DNA from: Chalciporus piperatus
Taxonomy: Eukaryota > Basidiomycota > Agaricomycetes > Boletales > Boletaceae
NCBI GenBank assembly: GCA_038093975.1
Contig: JBBPTG010000124.1
Span: 1-64,000, forward strand
DNA: 64,000 nt
Reading direction: 5' to 3'
A program made the position numbers and the translations under genes. Shown here one piece after another: positions 23,536 through 32,942 of this stretch; positions within the stretch are counted from its first letter, which is position 1; every line of letters starts with the position of its first letter. The notes beneath the pieces are model-generated. The model searched no databases. It was not told where the DNA came from and saw nothing but the letters and a program-made list of their open reading frames with translations.

Positions 23536-24344
23536 GATCCCACTTGGTATGTATGAGGAGCCTCATATGATCAGGGTGACTTCCATTGGGGTTATGTGGG
23601 CGGCCCCATATGAGAGGGGGACTCCTGTTGGGCATATATGGGAAGCCCTATACACCTGATGGGAATCCCGCAGGGAATGTGGGAAGCCTATCTGACAAGG
23701 GGGGCTCCCACAGAGGATAAGTGGGAAGCCTTCTATTGCAAGGAGGAGTCCCACCAAGGATGTGTGGGATGCCCTATACACCCCATAGAACTCCCGCCGG
23801 GGAAGTGTGGGAAGCCTTTTATCCCAAGGGGGAGTCCCAGCAAGGATGTGTGGGATGCCTATATGCCAATGGAGAGTCCCAGCAAGGATGTGTGGGATGC
23901 CCTATATGTCCCATGGGACTCCCGCTGGGGAAGTGTGGGAAGCCTATATGCCAAGGAGGAGTCCCACCAAGGATATGTGGGAAGCCTTCTATTCCAAGGA
24001 GGAGTCCCACCAATGATGTGTGGGATGCCCTATAAACCCCATGGGACTCCCATGGGAGAAGTGTGGGAAGCCTTCTATCCCAAGTAGGAGTCCCACCAAG
24101 GGTATGTGGGAAGCCTTCTATCCCAAGTAGGAGTCCCACCAGGGATGTGTGGGATGCCCTATACCTCCCATGGGACTCCCGCATGGAAAGTGTGGGAAGC
24201 CTATATGCCAACGGGGAATCCCACCAAAGACATGTGGGAAGCCTTCTATCCCAAGGGGGAGTCCCACCAAGGATGTGTGGGATGCCCCATACACCCCATG
24301 GGAATCCCGCATGGAAAGTGTGGGAAGCCTATATGACAAGACGG
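23536..24344. repeat. 43-bp degenerate tandem repeat array (KDZ subterminal)
   Basis: Roughly 18 units of about 43 bp, each containing GTGGGAAGCC or GTGGGATGCC followed about 22 bp later by GAGTCCCACC. Every unit can thus pair GTGGGA with TCCCAC. Since 43 is not a multiple of three, the array opens overlapping frames in all phases, none of which is a gene. The first LTR of the tandem retroelement is inserted at its right edge. Confidence 0.85.
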
Positions 24345-24798
24345 TGTTATAGTATTTAAAAACTTTTCAAACTTTTGCCTACAACGGTATTCGAACTATG
24401 GACTTTGTCTACAACTTAGGGGTCAAGCCGGATTCATCTTTATCTGCTCCGGTAGTCTCTGTAGCATTACGTAAACTATTACATAATCAGGTCACGTAAC
24501 AAAGGTCCAGACTTAGATGAGTCAGCAATGATGTCATGGCCTAGACCCTAATCCGTACCTGGTACCTTTTCTTATCATTGTACCATTTACCTTATTTATC
24601 TTTCCCTTTGTGTTTTCCTTATTCGGCTGTTGGTCTGTGCGCACTTCCCAATAGTATATAAGTAGCCCTGTACTTATCACAGACCCCAGTCTAATCCATT
24701 TGTTGCTTCACCGCAATTAAGCTTTAGTACTCAGCATATTCCTTCGCAAGGCTTAGTGTTGCCTTAAGTCCCCGCTGTGTTGTGACTTAGTCATAACA
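24345..24798 (+). repeat. Family-1 LTR 1 (left LTR of tandem array)
   Basis: 454 bp, TGTTATAGTATT...GTCATAACA. Clearly more diverged from LTR 2 and LTR 3 (about 17 differences) than those are from each other. Left flank GACGG does not match the right flank of LTR 3 (AGGTC), so no target duplication encloses the array. Contains bZIP-type palindromes TTACGTAA and TGAGTCA. Confidence 0.95.
24655..24698 (+). promoter_or_regulatory. LTR promoter: TATA box and predicted transcript 5' end
   Basis: TATATAAG lies at 24655-24662. AGTCTAATCCA begins 33 bp downstream (24688-24698), the expected spacing for a start site. That 11-mer is the exact complement of the primer-binding site at 24801. The same layout is seen in every family-1 LTR here. 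Confidence 0.8.
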
Positions 24799-25506
24799 CT
24801 TGGATTAGACTTGAAAACACCGCCTGGACTCTAGGGCTAAAGAGTGGATCTATAAGCATCGTTCGCGTACGTGACACGCGGGAGACAACAACTCCGTCCA
24901 CTGTTGTTTATACGGTCGTCCGCCGTCAATAAGGATAACGTTGCTTCACCCCATAGTGCACTAGGGGCTCTTTCGTGGTTTGAGACGTCTTGGGGTCTGC
25001 GCAAGCACTAGCCCTCTGACTGTAGACACCACGCAGGTTCGTGTGATCACCTGTTGATGTCACACATTCGCCTTTTGGCTTTTCATTTTGTTTGGGCCAG
25101 CCTTTAGTGCCCTGTCTCTGTTACCCTCCATACTATAGTATTTTGTTCGAAGACCGGATTGGGATCGTGCCCAATTGTGAAGGACGACAAGGGAAAAGCG
25201 CGTCGCTGCCCCCTTGGCTGAGTCATACGTAGCAACGTAAGCCGGCAGCACCACCGAGGTACAAAAATAGAAAACAAATAAAAAATAGTATCCTGTATTA
25301 CGATAGCTTTCGCTGCTGCTCGAAGATAGAAGTTCAAGAGTAGTATATGTGCAAAATCCAATCAGATCTTGGGAAACTTCCTCATAAGGTCTGCAGAGAT
25401 TCCGAGAAGCGTCGCAGGTACTACCTCCGCTCCAAAAAATATTTCCTTCGTCCTCGTGTCTGTCAACCCCAGAGAACCTTTGGAAGATAGGGTTCAGTAA
25501 GGTTAT
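24799..25506 (+). other. 5' leader of copy B
   Basis: Untranslated leader of about 700 bp, without a gene. It contains short inverted motifs conserved in all copies, such as ACTCTAGGGCTAAAGAGT, which could be RNA packaging or dimerisation structures. A weaker match lies at 48893-49200. Confidence 0.7.
24801..24811 (+). other. Self-priming primer-binding site of copy B
   Basis: TGGATTAGACT, two bases after the LTR end, is perfectly complementary to the predicted mRNA 5' end at 24688-24698. I did not match it to a tRNA 3' end. This matches the Tf1-type self-priming arrangement, in which the transcript's own first 11 nt prime minus-strand synthesis. Confidence 0.75.
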
Positions 25507-26856
25507 ATGTCAGCAGAGCTATACGATCAGGAACCACAAGATCAAGGTTATCGATCTCCCCCACGTCACTTTCCATCTTCATCAGAAAGTTCTCATCCTC
25601 CTACTACTCCCCGTCCCGAATCTCCGATGGAAGACCCATGTGATCCCATTGTTGCCCTCACCGCCGCTCTGAAGGCGCTCCTTTCAGACAATTCGGACTC
25701 CGTGTCCAAAAAGGTTGCTGACCCTGGGAAATGGGATGGTGACCGCACCAAGTTCCGTTTGTGGTGGGGGCAGGTTAATGCCTGGTAGTCCGTCCATACG
25801 TGGAAAAACAACAAGGTCCTATGTCTTGCCGTACTCTCACGGTTGGAAGGAAAAGCGGCTGGGTTCGCCCAGATGACAATAGAAAAATGGTCTCGATACG
25901 AACTACTACCGCCGCCACCATTACCAGCAGTAGAAGGCGAACCAGCAGAGGAACCTGCTCGAGCACCCCTGGGACTACTAGCATGGCCCACGTGGACAAT
26001 AATTTCACATCTCCTCAAAGCACATTTTCAGATAGACGTTCTCGCCCATGAGAGTCTTCGAAAATTGGAAGCATTGAAGCAGGCTGGGAAACCTGTGGAC
26101 ATCTTCCTCCAGGAGTTTGAATTGTTGAAAGCGGAGTCGGAGATTGAAGATGCTCATGCCAAAGAGCTTCTAAAAAAGGCAATAGATTACAAAATCTATT
26201 ATCAGGCACAAATCAACACCAACGTTGATGAGCAGAACCTTACCAATACGATCGACACCTACCGAAAGCTAGGTCGTACCTTCGAACGTATCGTTGTAGA
26301 ACGTGGTGCACCAGTTCGTCAGGCACCCGTTCCTGCTCCTAGGCCTTCATCTTCGTATCCATATCTTCTCCCTCGCTACACGATTGCATCGCGTCCGCTC
26401 CCACGTCCCCCCGCTCCGTATGCGGCCCCCCGTTTCACTCCCACAGGCACACAGCCTGGTCGTGGAGCCCCGATGGATCTTTCGGCACAGCAAATGCCAA
26501 GATCCCCCGTTCGGGGAAACTGTTTCAATTGCGACCAACCAGGTCATTTTGCAAACGCGTGCCCAAAGCCCCACAGGCCGCGTCAGAGACAAGTTGTTAT
26601 GTGGGATCCATACTCGCAACAATACGTTGAGTCTTCCCTGCCGTTTGACAACCGGCAGATGCCCTTCGCAGGTACCATCCCTGCACCCTACCCTCCCCAA
26701 TCTTCCCCCTACCCCGCTGGCCCGTCCACCAGCACAAGTTACATGTCGCATCAAGCGGCATATACCAATCAAGAAGCGGAAGTGTACTGGCGCGACCGCA
26801 TTGAATCAGAAGCCAAGGCACAGGCAGCCGAAGCTTTAAAAGGAAACAGCCAATGA
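25507..26856 (+). pseudogene. gag: Gag of copy B, interrupted by a stop codon
   Basis: Same protein as the intact 444-residue Gag, but codon Gln after VNAW is TAG at 25786-25788 (CAG in the other copies). The frame then continues to the end and retains the CCHC zinc knuckle. The ATGA overlap with pol is preserved. The full-length Gag cannot be made without read-through. Confidence 0.92.
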
Positions 26857-29800
26857 GAGAAATGGGTTCTCGGCGGCTCGGACATAGTTTACCAAATGGT
26901 TGTATTAGTACTACTCCTTGTGTTCCGTTTCAATATAACTTTTCTTCCTCTTCTGAAAGGGCGTCCCTTAGTGGCGTGGCGACAGAAGTAAAACAATTCG
27001 TGCTTAATTCCCTTAAGGTAAAATATTCGAAAAAAGAAATCCCATCAAAAATACATGTAAGGAATCAGAATCGAAAAAACGAGCTGGATCTCGCTATTAC
27101 CATTATGTACGATAAAGGGGAGCAATGGAAGAAAATGGAGTTTGCCGCTCTATTGGATTCAGCATCGTTCTGTAACATAGTTCAGTTATGCAACGCCGAC
27201 GGCTCAGAGGGAGCGATAGGCGGTGTCACTCACAAAGTTTCACTTGTTTTGGGACACAATGGACATTTTGAGCATATGGACGCCTTTGTTTCTGTACTTG
27301 GCACTCATCATATGATCATCGGTTACGATTGGCTCGAGAGGCACAACCCTGAAATCGATTGGGTAGCCAAACGAGTACGATTCACACGCTGTACAGATCA
27401 GTGCAAAGTAGTCAACTATCATTTGAATCGTTCGTTTTCTATTCGTCGAGTGTTTGAGGCGGGGCTCACCGAGAAAGTCCCAGTAGAACTCCACGAGTAC
27501 TTAGACGTCTTCTCAGAGCAAGAGAGTGAGCGTATGCCTACCCGAAAGGCGTGGGACCACGCAATAGATCTCAAGCCTGATTTTGTTCCCAAAAAGGGTC
27601 GGGTGATTCCGATGTCCGAACAGGAACTAGATGACGTCAAAAAGTTCATCGATAAGGAGTTATCGAAAGGATATCTTCGTCCGTCGAAATCCCCTCAAAC
27701 ATCTCCTGTTTTCTTTATTCCAAAAAAGGACGGTAAAAAGAGATTAGTTATGGATTATCGTTACGTAAATGAGGGAACTGTCAAGAACGCTTACCCTCTT
27801 CCCCTCATTTCCGGACTTATAGACCAGCTCAAAGGAGCTGATATGTTTACTAAAATGGACCTACATTGGGGTTATAATAATGTTAGAATAAAAGAAGGTG
27901 ACGAATGGAAGGCAGCTTTTGTTACTCCATTTGGCGCTTACGAACCTGTCGTTATGTACTTTGGACTTACGAACTCTCCCCCCACATTCCAACAAATGAT
28001 GAATGATTTATTTAGCGATCTTCATGGGGTCCTCATTATTTATATCGACGATCTTATGATCTTTACGTTCGGAAAAACTAGAACAGAGCACTTAGAAATA
28101 GTTAAAATTGTATTGCAACGTCTCAGAGAGAACGATCTTTACGTAAAACCAGAAAAGTGTAGCTTCGCAGTGGATTCCGTAGATTTCTTGGGAATGGTTA
28201 TCTCCCAGAAAGGCGTAGAGATGGACAATTCGAAGGTGCAGGCTATTCTGGATTGGCCGGCGCCAACTCGGTTGAAGGGTGTTCAGTCCTTTTTAGGATT
28301 GGCTAACTTCTACCGACGCTTCATTCAGGGTTTCGCTGACATTGCTCGTCCCTTGAATGACCTTACCAAAAAGGACACACCATACCGGTGGGGACCGGAG
28401 CAACAGCAAGCTTTTGACAAGCTGAAGCAGCAATTCACTACCGCTCCGCTTTTAGCGTATCCTGACCGCTCTAAAGAAGTCAGAGTAGAAACGGACGCTA
28501 GTGATATTGCAACGGGAGCTGTGCTCTCGGTTAAATGTGATGATGGCCTCTGGAGGCCTTGTGCCTTCATTTCCCATTCCTTTAGTTCTGCCGAGAAGAA
28601 CTACCCGGTTTATGACAAGGAGCTTCTAGCTGTCATTCGGGCTTTGCAGGAATGGAGACATTATCTAGTGGGTCGAGAACATTTCGAGATTTGGACTGAT
28701 CACAAGAATCTCGAATATTGGAAATCTCCCCAAACTCTGAGCCCACGTCAAGCACGCTGGAACGCGTTGCTCTCAGAGTATAATTACTCGATTATTTATA
28801 AACCGGGTGCTACAAATGGAAGGGCTGATGCTTTATCTCGTCGAGAAGATCATGGAGAAGCAGATCCCGACCATAACAAAAATATTACTGTCCTTCCTGC
28901 TTCTGTTTTTATTAATACAGTTACTCTTTCTTCACCTATTTATGACGAAATACAAAACGAATCAGAAAAAATAAAAAATGATACGATAGATGGCTTCGCT
29001 TTTGACGAGGGGTCTATAGTATTTAAAAATGACAAAAACAAAGTTTTCGTTCCTATTTCCTTACGTACTAAATTACTTACGATCCTTCATGATTCCCCTA
29101 TTGGTGGCCATGGTGGTCAAGGGCGTACCTTACACTTGGTTACTCGTTATTTCTCGTGGCCTGGTGTCACAAAGGACGTTAAAACATACGTAGAACATTG
29201 TCAGACGTGCGCCCTCACGAAGGGAAAGTCAACGGCACAAGCTGGCAAATTAATTCCCCTTCCAGTTCCGAAAGAACCATGGAAGGATATATCTATAGAT
29301 TTTACCACGGGTTTTCCCAAATCACGTGGCTTTGATGCTATTTGTGTAATTGTAGATCGCTTCTCTAAAGAAGTAGAGTTTATCGCTTGTAAAAAGACAA
29401 TTTCTTCGAAAGAATTAGCTATTCTATTTAGAGACAATGTTTGGTGTAGACACGGACTTCCCTCTTCGATTGTTTCAGATCGAGGACCGCAATTCGCATC
29501 GGAGTTTACTTCGCAGCTTTGCACCCTTCTAGGAATAGAACAGAAGCTGTCAACCGCTTATCACCCCCAAACCGATGGCCAAACGGAGCGTATGAACCGA
29601 GAACTCCAGCAGTATCTCCGCGCTTACGTGGCTAAACGTCAAACGGAATGGGCTGATTGGTTGAAGATAGCGCAGTTTCATCACAATTCCTCCCTATCCA
29701 CTGCCACCGGAACGATTCCCTTCGCTATAACAAAAAACTACTTCCCACGAATGGGATTTGAAGGCGATTCATCTCCGGCTGGCACATTCCTAGAGAAATG

Positions 29801-30434
29801 TGGAAAGGCACACAAAGAAGTCGAGCAGGCGTTAGAAGAAACTCAGAACCGGATGAAAGAGCAAGCGGATAAACATCGGTCCGAAGCTCCAGATTATCAA
29901 ATCGGAGATTTCGTTATGTTATCCACGGACAACCTCAAACTACCTTATCCCTCCAAAAAGATGACACAAAATTGGATCGGACCTTATAAGATCACGAAGG
30001 TTCTTCCCAATGCAGTCACACTAGACTTGCCCAATTCCATGCATATTCATCCCACGGTTAATGTCAAACGGGTCAAACCGGCTAAAGAACCGTTGGAAGG
30101 GCAACCGGTCCGTCTTCCGGATCCGGTAGTAGTCAACCAAGAGGGAGAAGAAGAGTATGAGGTGGATTACGTAGTGAAGTCTCAGGTTAAACAAGGACAG
30201 TTAGAGTACCTGGTTCATTGGAAAGGCTGGGACATATCGGACCGTACATGGGAAAAGGCAGCGCATTTGTCAAATGCACCCGAAGCTGTCAAAGCTTTTC
30301 ACAAAAAGCACCCGTCCGCCCCACGCCGTATTAACATGACCATGGGAAATTTCTCGGCCTTGTTTCAGAAATACGAAAATCTGACAGAGGTTCCTGTGCG
30401 GAAATTGCCGAATCGCCTGGAATGCGATTCCTAG
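26853..30434 (+). CDS. pol: Pol of copy B: open frame but protease active site lost
   Basis: An open frame of 1,193 codons, compared with 1,212 in the intact copy. At about residue 102 the protease DSGATETF motif is replaced by DSASFC and unrelated residues. The DNA shows a deletion with filler (around 27158-27192), fortuitously in frame. RT (YIDDLMIF), RNase H, integrase (HHCC, DD35E) and chromodomain are otherwise present. One RT residue in MDLRWGY is changed to MDLHWGY. Without protease it could not process Gag-Pol by itself. Confidence 0.93.
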   Translation: MREMGSRRLGHSLPNGCISTTPCVPFQYNFSSSSERASLSGVATEVKQFVLNSLKVKYSKKEIPSKIHVRNQNRKNELDLAITIMYDKGEQWKKMEFAALLDSASFCNIVQLCNADGSEGAIGGVTHKVSLVLGHNGHFEHMDAFVSVLGTHHMIIGYDWLERHNPEIDWVAKRVRFTRCTDQCKVVNYHLNRSFSIRRVFEAGLTEKVPVELHEYLDVFSEQESERMPTRKAWDHAIDLKPDFVPKKGRVIPMSEQELDDVKKFIDKELSKGYLRPSKSPQTSPVFFIPKKDGKKRLVMDYRYVNEGTVKNAYPLPLISGLIDQLKGADMFTKMDLHWGYNNVRIKEGDEWKAAFVTPFGAYEPVVMYFGLTNSPPTFQQMMNDLFSDLHGVLIIYIDDLMIFTFGKTRTEHLEIVKIVLQRLRENDLYVKPEKCSFAVDSVDFLGMVISQKGVEMDNSKVQAILDWPAPTRLKGVQSFLGLANFYRRFIQGFADIARPLNDLTKKDTPYRWGPEQQQAFDKLKQQFTTAPLLAYPDRSKEVRVETDASDIATGAVLSVKCDDGLWRPCAFISHSFSSAEKNYPVYDKELLAVIRALQEWRHYLVGREHFEIWTDHKNLEYWKSPQTLSPRQARWNALLSEYNYSIIYKPGATNGRADALSRREDHGEADPDHNKNITVLPASVFINTVTLSSPIYDEIQNESEKIKNDTIDGFAFDEGSIVFKNDKNKVFVPISLRTKLLTILHDSPIGGHGGQGRTLHLVTRYFSWPGVTKDVKTYVEHCQTCALTKGKSTAQAGKLIPLPVPKEPWKDISIDFTTGFPKSRGFDAICVIVDRFSKEVEFIACKKTISSKELAILFRDNVWCRHGLPSSIVSDRGPQFASEFTSQLCTLLGIEQKLSTAYHPQTDGQTERMNRELQQYLRAYVAKRQTEWADWLKIAQFHHNSSLSTATGTIPFAITKNYFPRMGFEGDSSPAGTFLEKCGKAHKEVEQALEETQNRMKEQADKHRSEAPDYQIGDFVMLSTDNLKLPYPSKKMTQNWIGPYKITKVLPNAVTLDLPNSMHIHPTVNVKRVKPAKEPLEGQPVRLPDPVVVNQEGEEEYEVDYVVKSQVKQGQLEYLVHWKGWDISDRTWEKAAHLSNAPEAVKAFHKKHPSAPRRINMTMGNFSALFQKYENLTEVPVRKLPNRLECDS

Positions 30435-30445
30435 AGAGGGGATAG
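30435..30445 (+). other. Polypurine tract before LTR 2
   Basis: AGAGAGGGGATAG stands directly before the LTR at 30446, starting within the pol stop region. The same tract precedes the LTRs at 36589 and, on the minus strand, 41341. It would prime plus-strand DNA synthesis. Confidence 0.8.
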
Positions 30446-30899
30446 TGTTATAGTATTTAAAAACTTTTCAAACTTTTGCCTACAACGGTATTCGAACTCT
30501 GGACTTTGTCTACAACTTAGGGGTCAAGCCGGATTCATCTTAATCCGCTCCGGTAGTCCCTGTAGCATTACGTAAACTATTACATAATCAGGTCACGTGA
30601 CAAAGGTCCAGACTTAGATGAGTCAGCAATGATGTCATGGCCTAGACCCTAATCTGTACCTGGTACCTTTTCTTATCATCGTACCATTTACCTTATATAT
30701 CTTTCCCTTTGTGTTTTCCTTATTCGGCTGTTGGTCTGTGCGCACTTCTCAATAGTATATAAGTAGCCCTGTACTTATCACAGACCTTAGTCTAATCCAT
30801 TTGTTGCTTCACCGCAATTAAGCTTTAGTACTCAGCTTATCCTCTTGCAAGGCTTAGTGTTGCCTTAAGTCCCCGCCGTGTTGTAACTCAGTTATAACA
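30446..30899 (+). repeat. Family-1 LTR 2 (shared middle LTR of tandem array)
   Basis: 454 bp. It serves as 3' LTR for copy B (polypurine tract on its left) and as 5' LTR for the second unit (primer-binding site at 30902-30912 on its right). It differs from LTR 3 at about one position. Transcript start 11-mer at 30789-30799; TGAGTCA at 30619-30625; GTCACGTGAC at 30592-30601. Confidence 0.95.
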
Positions 30900-31607
30900 C
30901 TTGGATTAGACTTGAAAACACCGCCTGGACTCTAGGGCTAAAGAGTTGGTCAAGAAGACCGTTTGTGTACGTGACACACAGGAGACCGCAACTCCATCCA
31001 CTGCTGCATATACGGCCGTCCGCCGTCATAAATTGGATAACGTTGCTGTTCCCCATAGTGCACTAGGGGCTTTTTCGTGGTTCGAGACGTCTTGGGGTCT
31101 GCGCAAGCACTAGCCCTCTGACTGTAGACACCACGCAGGTTCGTGTGATCACCTGTTGACGTCACACATTCGCCTTTTGGCTTTTCATTTCATTTGGGCC
31201 AGCCTTTAGTGCCCCGTCTCTGTTACCCTCAGTACTATAGTATTTTGTTCGAAGACCGGATTGGGATCGTGCCCAATTGCGAAGGACGACAAGGGAAAAG
31301 CGCGTCGCCGCCCCCTTGGCTGAGTCATACGTAGCAACGTAAGCCGGCAGCACCGCCGAGGTACAAAATAGAAAAAACAATAAAAATAGTATCCTGTATT
31401 ACGATAGTTTTCGCTACTGCTCGAAGATAGAAGTTCGAGAGTAGTATATGTGCAAAATCCAAACAGATCTTGGGAAACTTCCTCAGAAGGTCTGCAAAGA
31501 TTCCGATAAGCGTCGCAGGTATTACCTCCGCTCGAAAAAATATTTTCTTCGTCCTCGTGTCTGTCATCCCCAGAGAACCTTTGGAAGATAGGGTTCAGTA
31601 AGGATAT
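30900..31607 (+). other. 5' leader of unit 2 with primer-binding site
   Basis: Begins CT then TGGATTAGACT (30902-30912), complementary to 30789-30799 in LTR 2. No gene. The remaining 690 bp match the leader of copy B closely. Confidence 0.8.
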
Positions 31608-32942
31608 ATGTCAGCAGAGTTCTTAGATCAAGAACCACAAGCTCAGGGTTACAGATCTCCCCCACGTCACTTCCCTTCCTCATCCGAAAGTTCACACCCC
31701 CCTACTCCTCGTCCCGAATCTCCGATGGCAGATCCCGTTGATCTCATCGCTGCTCTCACCGCCGCTCTGAAGGCGCTCATTTCAGACAATTCGGACTCCG
31801 TGTCCAAAAAAGTTGCCGACCCGGGAAAATGGGATGGTGACCGCACCAAATTCCGTTTATGGTGGGCGCAGGTTAACGCCTGGCAGTCCGTCCATACGTG
31901 GAAAAACAACAAGGTTCGATGCCTCGCCGTACTCTCACGGTTAGAAGGAAAAGCGGCTGGGTTCGCCCAGATGACGATAGAAAAATGGTCTCGATACGAA
32001 TTGCTACCACCGCCACCAGTAGAAGGCGAAGCAGAGGAACCTGTTCGAGAACCCCTGGGACTACTAGCATGGCCCACGTGGACAATATTTTCACATCTCC
32101 TCAAATCACATTTCCAGATTGACGTCCTCGCTCATGAGAGTCTCCGGAAATTGGAAGCATTGAAGCAGGCTGGGAAACCTGTGGACATCTTCCTTCAGGA
32201 GTTTGAATTGTTGAAAGCAGAATCGGAGATTGAAGATGCTCATGCCAAAGAGCTTCTGAAAAAGGCAATAGATTACAAAATCTATTATCAGGCGCAAATC
32301 AACACCAATGTTGATGAGCAAAATCTGACCAATACGATCGATACTTACCGAAAGTTGGGTCGAACTTTCGAACGTATCGTCGTAGAACGCGGTGCTCCAG
32401 TTCGTCAGGCACCCGCAACTGCGCCAAGGCCTTCGTCTTCATATCCGTATCTTCCTCCTCGTTACCCAATTGCATCACGTCCGCTCCCACGTCCACCCGC
32501 TCCGTATGCGGCCCCCCGTTTCACTCCCACAGGCACACAGCCTGGTCGTGGAGCCCCGATGGATCTGTCGGCACAACAGATGCCAAGATCCCCTGTTCGG
32601 GGAAACTGTTTCAATTGCGACCAACCAGGTCACTTTGCAAACGCGTGCCCAAAGCCCCATAGGCCGCGTCAGAGACAAGTTGTTATGTGGGATCCATACT
32701 CGCAACAATACGTTGAGTCTTCCCTGCCGTTTGACAACCGGCAGATGCCCTTCGCAGGTACCATCCCTGCACCCTACCCTCCTACCCCTTCCCCCTACCC
32801 CGCTGGCCCGTCCACCAGCACAAGTTACATGTCGCATCAAGCGGCATATACCAATCAAGAAGCGGAAGCGTATTGGCGCGACCGCATTGAATCAGAAGCC
32901 AAGGCACAGGCAGCCGAGGCTTTAAAAGGAAACAGCCAATGA
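31608..32942 (+). CDS. gag: Gag of unit 2 (intact)
   Basis: 444 residues. Disordered Ser/Pro-rich N terminus, Gag core, Pro-rich linker with APRPSSSYPYLPP, then a CCHC zinc knuckle at residues 334-347 and a helical C-terminal tail (EAYWRDRIESEAKAQAAEAL). The start was chosen because the same ATG is conserved in all four copies. It forms the particle and binds RNA. The stop overlaps the pol start as ATGA. Confidence 0.96.
   Translation: MSAEFLDQEPQAQGYRSPPRHFPSSSESSHPPTPRPESPMADPVDLIAALTAALKALISDNSDSVSKKVADPGKWDGDRTKFRLWWAQVNAWQSVHTWKNNKVRCLAVLSRLEGKAAGFAQMTIEKWSRYELLPPPPVEGEAEEPVREPLGLLAWPTWTIFSHLLKSHFQIDVLAHESLRKLEALKQAGKPVDIFLQEFELLKAESEIEDAHAKELLKKAIDYKIYYQAQINTNVDEQNLTNTIDTYRKLGRTFERIVVERGAPVRQAPATAPRPSSSYPYLPPRYPIASRPLPRPPAPYAAPRFTPTGTQPGRGAPMDLSAQQMPRSPVRGNCFNCDQPGHFANACPKPHRPRQRQVVMWDPYSQQYVESSLPFDNRQMPFAGTIPAPYPPTPSPYPAGPSTSTSYMSHQAAYTNQEAEAYWRDRIESEAKAQAAEALKGNSQ

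Noticed and set aside
23536..24344. CRISPR-like repeat array
   Set aside because: Units are contiguous and degenerate with no unique spacers, and the genome is eukaryotic.
23638..24359. Overlapping frames on both strands encoding repeats such as GGVPPRMCGMPY
   Set aside because: They are products of a 43-bp tandem array, open in every phase; no start context, intron or homolog supports a gene.
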